From Flammula alnicola (lineage: Eukaryota > Basidiomycota > Agaricomycetes > Agaricales > Strophariaceae), in assembly GCA_015499995.1 (NCBI GenBank), contig JADNRV010000052.1, positions 186,001 to 250,000 on the forward strand: DNA of 64,000 nucleotides. The letters are read 5' to 3'. Each line of letters opens with the position of its first letter. The first letter of the stretch is position 1. The notes below the pieces were generated by a model, which saw only the letters and a list, made by a program, of their open reading frames with translations, was not told the origin of the DNA and made no database searches. Shown here one piece after another: positions 47,901-59,025 of this stretch. The translations under genes and the position numbers were made by a program.

Positions 47901-48891
47901 TCCCTGTCCTTCGGCGGATGCTCTTTTATTTCTTCCACTGTCTAATTCTGGATCTGGATCTCCCATGACCAAGGTTGAACCCCGCATTTTCGGCGCCGAC
48001 ATCGAAAATAACTCAGCTATATCTGTATCATCTATATTGGAACAATCTTCACATCATATTTTAGACAACTTTGGCGCCAAATCGGGTCCCCTTTCTCAGC
48101 AGACTCCGTCTGTTAGGGAAACAGTGACGATAGGCCCAACCCTCGGCATAGCGCATGCGCCTCGGCACGATAACGCTGTTGACCTTGACGTCGATGAACG
48201 ATTAAACGTCGAGCCGACATCTGCCTGGAGAGAAACTCACGATGTTCAACAAGACTTTACTGCCGGCTTGTCTTACGCGATGCAGCTGCCTTCTCTAGCT
48301 GTCAGCCCTACAGACTGGTCGCTCTCCCAAGAGATTGCTTCATGTCTGCCTTGTGACAACCCGGGAAGTTCATGCCATGTTGTTGCCGACGCATCTCCCA
48401 TGTCGAAAGCATCCTTCTCTCCATCTAGGTTGTCGCGTGATACACCACGGACATTATGGCCAACTGCTGAATTTCTTCATAACATGGCTCAAGCATCTGC
48501 CTTCCCACGTCGTAGTAAGTCGCTGGGAACGTGTGGGACTTCCGACCCGGCACCTGAATCGCCCTTAAAACCCTCGAGAGTCACTTACACCGATGTTGCA
48601 GTGCAGACCGACCTTGAATCTCAGCGAAAACTATCGGAGATTCAGACACGAGGGCGAGTTTCTAACGGAGACGCTGGCGCTACTACGCTATCCGCCTTGT
48701 TACCAGTTAAGGGCTCCTTGATAGGAATGATGCAAACGTTCGCCGCCCAAGTTTTTCGAAGAGAATCATCTGATGATGCTTTCCCGTATCCTGTATCGCC
48801 GCCGCAGCCACGGATCCAAATTACTCCAGGAGCCATGTTACTGTCTCCCCAAGGACCGATAAGCGCACTATCAAACGACGGCGATGGTTAA
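44944..48891 (+). CDS. Large Ser/Asp-rich disordered protein with SAM-like N-terminus, 1254 aa
   Basis: Four exons in phase: 44944-45048, 45106-45251, 45307-47570, 47642-48891. The N-terminus (MNSSSSTLRRPPLGIPKSS) is followed by a short helical block, IFDFDSRELATVVRGTISNN then ILQMNLSGQQFMKFKDKELE, whose last part resembles the mid-loop/end-helix of a SAM domain. The remaining 1150 residues are low in hydrophobics and rich in Ser, Pro, Asp and Glu, with many SP/TP sites, without repeats or a recognisable domain. Near the C-terminus are VTYTDVAVQTDLESQ and GMMQTFAAQVFRRE. SAM-like oligomerisation is inference. It may be a scaffold or signalling protein; function is not known. Confidence 0.75.
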
Positions 48892-49057
48892 CTCTCAGAT
48901 ATGGCGGACAAGATTGGGCAGTTCATTTATCTTTAGTCATATCAGTTGTAGAAAAACGTATAAATAACACTGTCTCTGGTAAGAATAGCATGCGTGTAAA
49001 TATACATAGTGTGACCGAACAAGATCCGTAGCGTCATTTGACTTCTTTCTGTTCTTC

Positions 49058-51563
49058 TCATGCGGGACCGACAACTGTCAGCTTCGTCTTTGGTAGGTGC
49101 GATATTGTTTCATCATCAAAACCGAGATGAGCCTTTACAAGTTCAGGCGGAGTCAAGGCGAGCCACTTTTAGGTCGAACGACCATATCAGCCAAACTGCG
49201 CGAAATGCATGACCATTGTACTTACATTGCTAAGGCTGATGTCTTCGAACATGTCTATGAAAGGGGCTAAACGTGTGGCTTCTGAACAAGCGCTAATAGC
49301 ACATACTGGTGTTGAAGATCTCAAGGTAGTGGAGGGTTGTGTTCCCAGTGTTCTCCACGTAGTGACCTGAATAAATAATCAGGAATGGAAGCGATGCTGC
49401 AGAATCGTCAGCTTACCCATGGATGCAGGAACGTAGCCTATCGGGAAACCGTTCAATGGCCAGAATCCGTGTGATTATGGATGGTGCTTACCGATATCTC
49501 CAGCCTGTCATAGGAAGTGAGAATATTTTCAGAACGAAGCAGCCGCGTCAAACTATCGCATACTGTACTGACCTGATAGTTGAATGTTCTGGCATTGGAT
49601 TGCGCCGCAAAAATTGTTACACGGCCTTGACCCTCTCTGATATCTGATAAGTCACCTATAAAAAAAAAACGACGATTCTGAAACGCACAGGAAGAAACTC
49701 CATTCATCTTGAGTTGGGTGCCACTATGGCCAGTTAGTATACAGATGGGAAGTAAACAAATTAGTCCTTACATGAAGCTCTCTAAAAAGTAACCAATCAG
49801 AAACGAATGTTACAGCAAGTAAAAGATTCGCTGACCGAATTGCTCCAGGTTCGACTGTGACCTCAGCAGCAGCAATAGTTGTAGAGACTGTGAAGGTGCG
49901 TGAATCGACAATCTTTGCAGTTCCGCCGCTCAGCTGAGTTGGTTGCATCTTCGAGAAAGGGAAGGTAAATGGGTTCTCGACCAATCCTTGGGGACTCGTG
50001 GGGAGCGATGAGTTACCATCTGTAGGGGGGGCTATGAAATAACCGGGATCAGCGCTGTTAAATATGGGCCTTGGGGCGACTTACTGCTCGGGAAGATGTA
50101 AAGTTGTTGGTCTGGAATATGGGCAAAGGCTGAGATATCCCTATTCGTAGACACTTTGTCACATCATCACAGCACGTGAGAGACAACCGACATACGTCTG
50201 AAAATTCTTCGCGAGAACTATTGGCACGCAATGAGTGCGAAATCTTCAGCAAGGAAGACATCACTAACCTTCTGCTGGTACGTGGGCCATCCAATCCGTC
50301 AGCTGGATTTTGATGAGTAATGTTCTCTGACGTATGAGGCAGAAACTCTTACCAAGAAGGTGGAATCTTCACTGAAAGCACCGTTATCGAAAATCTTTCC
50401 GTCGGAAACGATTGAAGATTATTTCAATCTTAGTCTGTTATTCAGAGTGATGGGATGACTAACCAAAAGAAACTCAGAGCCATCCGGGTCATCAGCTGTG
50501 GCCTGAAGAGAGTGCGGGATGCCTGGTGGGAAGTACCAAAGATCGCCAGGAGCCTAAGGAGGGCTATTAATAGACGCGGGTGGGAGGTCGGTGATTAATT
50601 TACCAGTGTTCCAATGAAGTTCTTGCCGCTCGAGTCGACAGCAGTAACTTGAGTATTTCCCTAGAATCAGGGGTTAATATATGTGAAATCGGAATTTTAA
50701 AAGTCTCTCACCTTGAGAACATATGCCCACTTTGCGACAAAGGTGAGGTGAGGTGAGCTTGATCGTATTAACTAATGGACTTGTAATACCTCTGAAGTTT
50801 TATGCCAGTGAAGTTCGCTGATCGGTGGCATTAGGGTTTTTTCATCCCGACAAGAGGATGAATAATGGCTTACCGAATTGCACCTGCTTCCAGCCTCATA
50901 TTAACACTTGCCATTGCTGTGCGAATGTTCAGAATTGACATCTTTGTTAAGTTTTGTCAGAATTACCAGTGGCAATTGGCATCACTTCGGCTTCAAAGAT
51001 ATGCGTGTAAGTACGATTGGCGAGACGGGTTAATTCATCCCACTGACTATTTTGCTGACGAGCCCAGCCTCCTGTTTGGAGACGGTTGTGGCTCAGACTG
51101 AACGGCCATTTGGCGCCTGGACTATAAGGCATACATTCAGGATATTTGCGTTTCATGAGATATTCATTCATTCAACTTACACGTCGCCATGATCTGTTGT
51201 AGGAGGTGCAAGTAAATCCGGATTCTGCTTAACGATGGCGGCGTCTGTGGGGCCGAGGATGGTTGCCCCGAGAGAACCGCGGATGGCCTGAGGAACTTCC
51301 GCCACCGACGCATTCCACAATGGCTCGTTTGGGTCGAGACTTATCGAAGGGACGGTAGCGGTCTCCGATGGGGCGGTCGATGTCTGGGCAGGTTTCGTGT
51401 TCAAGGAAGAGGGGCTTGAAGTCTGAGAGGAAAGCACTGGCGGCAGCGATGAGGCCAAGCTGGCAGCCACACTCGAGCCAGACGCGACCGGATCCACTGC
51501 GGGAGCGGCAAATACGATGCTGGAGAGCAGAAGAGCGATTGTGCAGGAAGAGATACTGATCAT
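49058..51563 (-). CDS. Secreted bicupin oxalate decarboxylase
   Basis: Signal peptide MISISSCTIALLLSSIVFAA at 51563, then a Ser/Thr/Pro-rich stretch of about 70 residues. Two cupin domains follow. Cupin 1: WPFSLSHNRLQTGGWARQQN, metal ligands in RELHWHKTSEWAYVLKG, APGDLWYFPPGIPHSLQ. Cupin 2: NPFTFPFSKMQPTQLSGGTA, ligands RELHWHPTQDEWSFFL, ending WLALTPPELVKAHLG and stop at 49058. Many very short exons (at least 14), all consistent with GT-AG introns where checked; the first is 51181-51563. The enzyme uses Mn and O2 to turn oxalate into formate and CO2. White- and brown-rot fungi use it to control extracellular oxalate. A TATA box lies about 50 bases upstream. An inner intron set around 49.3-49.7 kb is approximate. 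Confidence 0.93.
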
Positions 51564-51611
51564 TTCGACTGTCTTGCTGTGCAACTGTTGTATTTTTCTG
51601 AAATCATGCCC

Positions 51612-51619
51612 CTTTTATA
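51612..51619 (-). promoter_or_regulatory. TATA box of the oxalate decarboxylase gene
   Basis: The minus strand reads TATAAAAGGGG here, 49 bases before the start codon at 51563, a good position for a core promoter with a short 5' UTR. Oxalate decarboxylases are acid- or oxalate-induced in several fungi, which would suit a TATA promoter (inference). Confidence 0.6.
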
Positions 51620-52429
51620 CGCCAACAAGCCTAGGGATGGCAACTAATTTCCGATTTGAAATGCACATTATTTCGAGTAGAGAAGTTCACGTCTGTCTGT
51701 CAAAGAACGTGAGTATTGGAAAGTATCGGGCAATGGAGTCACAGGATGGATATCACGGACGGGTGTTCGGGAATGAAACCAGGCGGATTAGGCAACTGGT
51801 GATCCTATGGGCTCTGGAGAAAGTGCTATAGAAAGTCCCAAAAGGACGGGCATGTTCCTCAAACCGCCGAGTGAAACTGACTTACAAATGATGTACTGAC
51901 GCATTAGACTGCAATGGAAGTACACCCAAAGTAAAGGATCTATCGGCTTCGGATGCATGTGCCTCGGGGCAGAGAATAAAAACACATCTGCGGAAAAAGT
52001 CGACTACCGCTCGAATGGGTCCAGCACAAGAAATTGGGTTGATCCTGCGTGCTAAAATTACCTATGGACGTTATGCGTGGCGTGGCCAGCACGCCAAAGA
52101 GTCAGGTCATAGGAACAATACCCGTGCTCAGCGCCGATCATACGTAGCTTGAAGACCGTGCCATGACGATATGAACGCTTTGTGGAGCTGCCTAATGAAA
52201 ATAATATATTTCAGGGCATACGCCGAAATGGCGAAACATGAACGGACTGACCATTGGGCGATAATAATAGTTAACAGATGTAATATTCTGCCGTAATGTG
52301 TTATTTGTGTATCTCGATCACAAGCAGTTTCCATCGAAAACGGAGAAAGAAAAGTTAATTCAATAAGACGTTCGTATCCTAAATAAAGAGGGTAAGAAGC
52401 AGCAGTCGACGGTTATAATTTATTAACGT
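51620..52429. other. Intergenic, no supported gene
   Basis: Short frames on both strands without splice or family support. Confidence 0.5.
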
Positions 52430-53180
52430 AGGGGCCTACCTTCAGACCTCAGGTATGCAAAATAGTCCTCCGCCTTGCGGTGAATTCTCGTTTCGAGATT
52501 CTGGCCAATCATATTCCGCATGACCATGGGCAGGGAAGGACGAAGCCCCACAGATGATGACGAGGGATAGGCATACCTATCGTTACGGTGGACTGCATAA
52601 AGGCCTTAGAAACCCCAGACTCGCGGAGATAATGAGGCCGACCTGATGCGGATGATTTAACGAATTTCCTCAAAACCAAGGAGAAAGATTCAGAATGAAT
52701 CTAGTAACCGCCAGGCGATAGACATGGTCTTTCCCCCTATGTACGGCGATTCTAAAATAAGCATATCGTGCTAAGAGATCCAAAGATGCACTGCAAAGCA
52801 ATGCCGGTCAGCGGAGTGATTCACGGTGAGATATTTATGGCACCCCTTACAGAGTTGAGAAGCGCGGTTGAGGAAACGAGCCATGGACTGACAGTCGGAT
52901 CTTATGGCTATCACGACTTGAAGGTTATTTGATGGAAATGCATTTCCCAAGCTCTCTAACAAATAGCCTGACATGCGCGCATATAGTCCTACTCGTTCGC
53001 GATCAGGACCCTGAATATTAGACCCAATTAGTTATGAAAGAACTGGACGAAGATCCTCACCTACATGAATTAAATTTGGCTCTGAGGTAAAGTCGCGATA
53101 CAGAGGCAATCGTTGAGAAGAAATCGATTCCACCAGATCCCCGCCAAAGTCATGGCGTCACAGCCCCATAAATAACCTGT
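52430..53180 (-). pseudogene. Fragmentary or decayed gene of unknown family
   Basis: Minus-strand pieces look coding: DFGGDLVESISSQRLPLYRD, then after a clean intron (GTAGGT to TTCAG) GPDRERVGLYARMSGYLLES and VVIAIRSDCQSMARFLNRAS, then a further intron (GTAAGG) and SPYIGGKTMSIAWRLLDSF, SGRPHYLRESGVSKAFMQS and NMIGQNLETRIHRKAEDYFA. The frames of these pieces do not all join, and a TGA lies directly before the first block. Either the exon choice is wrong or the gene is broken. I do not recognise the family. Confidence 0.35.
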
Positions 53181-53700
53181 CCGACTTGACCATTGCTTGA
53201 CCTGGCGGAATGTCGGCACCTTATCAAAGTTGGCCACCGTCGCTCAAACCGCATCTACATGGATCTCGATGCGCTTCAAATCAGTGCCGGCTGTTTCTTG
53301 AACGTGTCATGTGAGAGTAGAATCTAAAAAAAGTCGACCCCGTCGCGTGCGTCGGAGGGCCATAAAATTAACAGAGTTTGGATTATGCAAACTAGGGCTG
53401 ACAGAAGAGTGCGCAGTAGAAGGCTTTACGCCATGTCTGTAATGCGTAGCAAGAAGAATGCAAATCTGTTGTTCCGAAAGAAAAGAGACGGAGGATTAGC
53501 AAAGACGAACTGGAAAGTCGATGGTTGACGTCTAGGGAACTTACAACGAGGAACAGAAGTGGTCCTGTGATCATGATCGCTCTGCCGAATGTGGCGCATA
53601 AGCCGTTTTCTGGAAGCAAAAGGTCCCTGGCGTCTTCACAAGAGGTTTCTCCAGAGGGCGAAACCGAACACGCCGGATAGTCGACGAGTAAAGGTCGCTG

Positions 53701-54464
53701 TTAGCACGGCAATACGCCCACGCGATTTCCCCGCTCAAGTATTCCGATGGTCTGTCGAACCTCAGCAAACCAACTTAGGCCCTTGGAGTTGCCATTGGTG
53801 CCGGTAGCCACAGGATATTTGGCGGCACGGCGGCTTGACAGATACGGAAGACCTTGCACATGAAGGTGCAGATGATAGACCGAGTTGAATGGGGGTATGT
53901 GGAATCCCATCCTAGACCATTCGGTTAGCATCAAACATAGGAATATTTGCGGCTGAACCTGACTTGCGCATTGAGTTTGGCACATCGAGATCGTTCAATA
54001 CAGTATTCCCGACTTCTTCCATCTTCTGGACTAGATAAAGAGTATTATGACCCTGTAGGAAAGTGGAAAAAGGAGTCCAAAATCTCACCAAGCTCGACAT
54101 CTGACTTCTTGAGCGACTTGACACTGGCTGCAAGATGCCAGGTCAGAGATCGACAAGCTGGAAAGTAAGAGGCATACTTATGTGCCGCTTTGGAATAACA
54201 AGGTAGTGGTGCTTGCTTGCGGGACTCCGGTCCTCAAAGGCCAGAAATGACTCGTCCTGGATATAACTTAAGAACAAAATAAATAACATAGATCAGGTCG
54301 AACGACACCCATACCTCATAGACCACCCTGAACCCGTTTTCAGCCGAAGCATGGCAGAATTTACACAAATCAAGAACATTCCGTCTTTCTCCGATGCCTT
54401 CATTGAGTGGGTTCTGAAGATTCGATTTAAAACATGAAATTAAACCAGATAATAGGACGACCAT
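53701..54464 (-). CDS. HIT-family protein (HINT3-like), 181 aa
   Basis: Five exons in phase: 54315-54464, 54178-54256, 54089-54127, 53964-54030, 53701-53911. The HIT fold is read from CKFCHASAENGF, DESFLAFEDRSPASKHHYLV, IPKRHI, and the catalytic triad motif H-x-H-x-H in VYHLHLHVQG. The protein starts MVVLLSGLISCFKSNLQNP; this hydrophobic start could be a weak membrane or mitochondrial signal. The tail KGLSWFAEVRQTIGILERG is usual for the HINT3/aprataxin-like subgroup. Members hydrolyse nucleoside phosphoramidates or adenylates. Substrate is not known. It is divergent with UBP8. Confidence 0.9.
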
Positions 54465-54935
54465 AATTCCAGCTCGTCGAAAGCACTATTTATCATTCAT
54501 TTGTAAGCCTCCAGGGAGAATCACAGGCAAGTAATAAGATACACGCACAACAATACTGTCCATATACGGCCTGGCTTGGACAATTAGCCGACTGCAAGGA
54601 GGAGAAAGGAGAACGTGTTGAGGACGTGGGGCTTGGAGTCGATTGGGTTGTGCGGCGGTGACAAAATGCGATTAATATCACGTGACAAAGTTAACTAACC
54701 AATTTCGGGACCAATTGCTGTACTACTGAGCCTCCCACCATCCAACCTCGCCTTCTTGCACACGACTGCGTTACGAAGTCTCCAGTGGCACCGAATGCGC
54801 AACGAAGTTTCAGTCAAAATAGTTAGGAGGTCGACGACGCGGTTCTAGAAACTACACGGGACGACAGAACGACTAAAGGCTTCAAGTTTTCTGACAGTTG
54901 GACTCGGTGATCTAGAGTGATTCGAACCCTTCGTT
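54465..54935. promoter_or_regulatory. Divergent promoter region HIT/UBP8 with CACGTG
   Basis: 471 bp between divergent start codons. A palindromic CACGTG E-box lies at 54679-54684, the class bound by bHLH factors. No TATA is seen. Confidence 0.45.
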
Positions 54936-57220
54936 ATGGCTAATGTTGCTTCGCCTTGCTCTCACATCTCTGCTGCGCTGGAAGACCAGACAATTGGAGA
55001 CGTCATAGCGAAGAAGTATACCTCAGTGGTGTCATGGAATGCCCACCGTTCGCAGGCAATTCGGCCTCCTAAACGGAGAAAGGTGAGTAGGGAATCGTCA
55101 TAGAATGTCAGTAACTCATCGAATGGACAGATAGCTGCTCCTATATGTGGCACCTGCAGCTGTCCTCTTTCTCGACCATTTGCATGCCTACATTGCCCAT
55201 ATACTGGTTGCTGGCAAGACGGCCATACAGTTCAACATCTGAAAGATACGGGTCATTCGTTCTGTAAGACAAATTCTTGAGATTGATTCTCGGTTTAATA
55301 TATTTATTCCACTCCGGCCGTTATAGGTACTGATGCGAAAACAGGATATGTATTTTGCTCCGAATGTGACGATTTCATTTACGACCTGAAGCTGGACGAA
55401 ATGCACCTTGCTGCGGCCGTTTCAGCCGAAGAGAAGCAAACAAAGTTCCAGGGTGAATTCTTACAGTCTATTCTCATTCCTGGCACTTATCGTTTCCATA
55501 GTATCGAAAAAACCTAGGGAAACTTTCAAACCTTGGGTTCCAAATTCTCGAGAGACCAGCGCTCTCGAAGGAGCAGAAGCAATTCCTTGTCAAGGTGGGG
55601 TTGTGATCCTGTAAATTTCTCATTTTTACTCACTCCAACTATTTACCCAGGACGCCGAGGGCTCCTCAACCTCGGCCAGACTTGCTTCTTCAATGTAGTG
55701 CTACAATGCTTCGTCCACAACCCGCTCCTTCGAAACTATTTTCTGAGCGACAAACATAACTGGAAGCAATGCAAAACGGAAAACTGCACAAGCTGTGAAA
55801 TGGACAAGCTGTTCACTGAGGTAAACTCTTCCTTAATTATTATCGATTTTTCCTGACTATAAATTATGAAAGATATATTCAGATGACGCAACTCCTTACG
55901 GCCCGATCACATTCTTAGCGACGACTTGGAAAGCATCGGCAGAACTCTCTGGTTATGCGCAGCAAGACGCACACGAGTTCTTCATTTCAGCATTGAACCA
56001 GATCCATTTGACAACGCGTGGTTGCACCAACGTTTCGTGCAATTGCATCATCCATTCGACGTTTGCGGGTCAACTTCAGAGTGACGTAAAATGTGAGCGA
56101 TGTGGGAATGTTAACAGCACTATCGATCCTATGCTTGATATCAGTCTCGAGCTGAAAGGAAAGGGTGGCGAGGTCGCCTCGGCTGAGAACACTCTTGGAG
56201 CGTGTTTACGGAGGTCAGCATGGCTTTCCGTTCCGCTTTCTCATTCGTGTATATGCTGATTATGATAACAATAGATTTACTCAACCTGAGAAATTAGGAC
56301 CGAAGGAATATAGCTGTGGCAAGTGCAGCAAAGCTGCCCATGTAAGTCATACTCTCATCCATCGTTGCCAATAGCAATATTTTCGTCGGTTAGCCTAATA
56401 AAGAACCTTCCAGGAGGCAAGCAAGAGACTCAGCATCAGAAAACTGCCACCCGTTCTCAGTTTCCAGTTCAAAGTAATTCCATTTTTAGCTCTGTTCTCT
56501 AAGCCTTGTCATGTATTCCTTGTTCCTAACAGAGATTCGAACACAAGACAAACGACAAATCTTCGGCACGGAAAATCGATGTTGCCATCCGCTTCCCGGC
56601 CTCCATTAACATGGCACCATATACCACGCTTGGCATGAAAGATTGGGGAAAAGAGAACAGTGGGACCGTTCCGTCGTGAGTCTCGTGCTAAGTTTCACTC
56701 GTCTACCGGTCTGTAGTGTCTTATCATGGACTATTCTGCCGACTAGATACCCAGGCCCCGATATGATGTACGAATACGATCTCTTTGCTGTCATCAACCA
56801 CGAAGGACAGATTGACAACGGCCATTACACGAATTTTGCCCGCTTTCAGGACGAGGCAAGTTTAGCATTCGCCGTGATTCCGGGCCGGTGGGGAACTGAC
56901 AAACTTTTTTTCTTCTCAGTGGTACCGATTTGACGATGATAAGTAAGCAATTGCCCTAATGACCGTGTTTTGTTGTACATGAGGCTCATAATGACTATTT
57001 TGGTCTTGGTAGAGTAACTCCGTCCAGTCTCGGAGCATGTCTGAACTCGGCGGCATATATGTGCTTCTACGTCAAAAGGCACCTTGATTACAAGCCTTAT
57101 ATGACCCCCTCGTATGTTTTGACGCGGGAGAATGAGGCTATGCGAGAGAAAGAGCTGGAAAAGGAGAAGGAGGCTGCCCGCGAGAAGGAGCTGGAGGATG
57201 CCCTATTGGCCACCGTATAA
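54936..57220 (+). CDS. UBP8: SAGA deubiquitinase Ubp8 (USP22-type), 539 aa
   Basis: Twelve exons in phase: 54936-55082, 55131-55263, 55327-55452, 55502-55594, 55651-55820, 55873-56213, 56275-56341, 56414-56473, 56533-56675, 56747-56855, 56920-56942, 57013-57220. An N-terminal ZnF-UBP is seen (CGTCSCPLSRPFACLHCPY, HTVQHLKDTGHSFC, VFCSECDDFIYD). The USP domain has the catalytic Cys in NLGQTCFFNVVLQC and the His in GHYTNFARF; the internal zinc site is CERCGN and CGKCSK. It removes ubiquitin from H2B as part of the SAGA DUB module with Sgf11, Sus1 and Sgf73. The last 30 residues are a charged helix (EKELEKEKEAAREKELED), an extension beyond yeast Ubp8 (471 aa). Intron 10 starts with GC (GCAAGT). 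Confidence 0.95.
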
Positions 57221-57556
57221 CCGCTCACATGACTGATCTTGTATAGCTTTTGTATCATTAGATTTATGGACAACAAAGATGCGGTTCCCCCATTTACAAG
57301 GAGTCGATAATTTTATGTTGTGGCCGTCGTAGCCTGGCCGTCTGAAATTTTTAGAACATGGTGGGGCGGGGAAAGAGGATGTGCTTCGGTCCGAAAGGGT
57401 ATGCCTGCGGGGCCGACAGACGCGCGAACATGTGCGAGAAGCTTTGATAGGAGGTGGGAACGACAAGGACAGAAATTATATCAGTTGCTGAACATGAAAT
57501 AGATATAGCACATACCTCAAGAGCAACGGCTTTCCGCGGAAACATGTGTCCAAGTA
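57221..57556. other. Convergent 3' region UBP8/THG1
   Basis: 336 bp between convergent stops; no gene or repeat seen. Confidence 0.6.
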
Positions 57557-59025
57557 TTACTCCTCCCAGATACCGGCTCGAACGTCCCAAAATTCGTCCT
57601 TGATGACATCACAGTGGAGAAGTTCTACTCTCGTCAGGGGTTGCTTGCTTGTTTTTTTAGCGGTCGCGTGAGGTGGTGGCTTTGCTTTCGGCAAGGCTTC
57701 CCCTGACGTGTTGTCTACATCTTCGACCGTGTTCTTTGCCGCCGTCAGCAACGATTCTTCTTCGGCCACTGCCTGAACCACTTGAGTCGGTGGGCTGCTG
57801 CGCTGGACATCTCCGTCATGAATCTGTTTTTTAAAAACGTCATCATCATCAGCACTGATATTAGATGTAGAGCACTGAAATAACCTCTTCGCGGACTAGG
57901 ACGCTACCCTTCCGAAATCTTGCGTCAAGCTCGTTGTAGTTGATCCCGAAACGAGAGTAAAGGATTTCGTGTTTATCCTTAGCGTAGGTTCCCTACGTGG
58001 AGAGATTATTAGTGATCTTGATCTTGATCTAAGGACGAATTCAGAAGAGAAGAAACCATTCACTTTCAACGTAGCATGTGCTTCTGTTGTCGTCTGGCCG
58101 CCCTGTTGGACCAATGCCCAGAACGTCGTGTTGTATAGGTTATTGATGTGAGCTGAAAGGATAAGAAGTTTGATGTTTAACTTCGAATTCTTGTATATGA
58201 AATTAAATATACGAATTGAGACGTACTATCCGCCTGCCTCCATGCAAAGTAATCTCGGATGTGTTTCTCCGTTGGATAGAGGACTATTCGGCCATCAAAC
58301 GATGGTGGATATTGAAGTGGTCGATCTGGGAAGTACTTTGGCCAGTGGAAGACGTAGCAGGACGTGAATAGCGACGTTAGAGTGGAGACGATTTTGGATT
58401 CTCGACGGTTGTACAATGTGGTCGACTTTCGGAGGAGAAAACTGTTCTAACTAGATGGTCAGTCTGGCACTCATAGAGAGAGGTTGCCAGATGGCGATGA
58501 CAGGAACAGGGAGGAGCCGAAAGGAGATCCTTTGAGATCCTTTGAGGAGAGAATAGGATCATGTATTGCCTCGAACTGGAGGCAGGAGATCGACGGACAA
58601 GACGCCAGAATCGAGATAACATCGGTAATTTGGCTCCATATCACACTTATGCCACAATACACGACGCTTCTATACCCGCCACCTGCTACGCAGTCCCAGA
58701 TTTTAATCAAACCCATGCGGTGCTCACCTAAACTCGTCTGATTCCCCAAACGCAAGAATGATATCAGGATATTCTTCCAAAACATCTTTTGCAGCATGGT
58801 CCATTAGCTGCAAAGCACGGATATCATTCGGTTTAGAAAATTCGTGTTTGTCCGAGAATCTAGGACCAAGGATGAGAAGATCAGCAATCTTGAGTATATA
58901 TATGAAAGGGTTGGATCGCACCGATGAAACGAATGGCCATCAAGTCGAAAGACCATGAAAGTTCCAGGAAGTAAGGGGTCAGGCAGCTCGAATTTTCGAA
59001 CATAGGCATATTTGGAGTTCGCCAT
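57557..59025 (-). CDS. THG1: tRNA-His guanylyltransferase Thg1, 304 aa
   Basis: Six exons in phase: 58922-59025, 58728-58859, 58227-58441, 58064-58152, 57885-57992, 57557-57823. Catalytic carboxylates sit in FRLDGHSFHRFSDKHEF and FGESDEFSFLL; other family blocks are PPSFDGRIVLYPTEKHIRDY, WRQAD then HINNLYNTTFW, TLKGTYAKDKHEILYSRFGI and NYNELDARFRKGS. Thg1 adds G-1 to the 5' end of tRNA-His by 3'-5' polymerisation, needed for histidylation. The extra residues after about 240 form an Ala/Glu/Lys-rich tail before the end DEFWDVRAGIWEE. Intron 2 (58442-58727, 286 nt) is several times longer than its neighbours. Confidence 0.95.

Noticed and set aside
58471..58797. Minus frame of 108 codons in THG1
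   Set aside because: It reads mostly through the long intron 2; the conserved ESDEFSFLL junction demands splicing.
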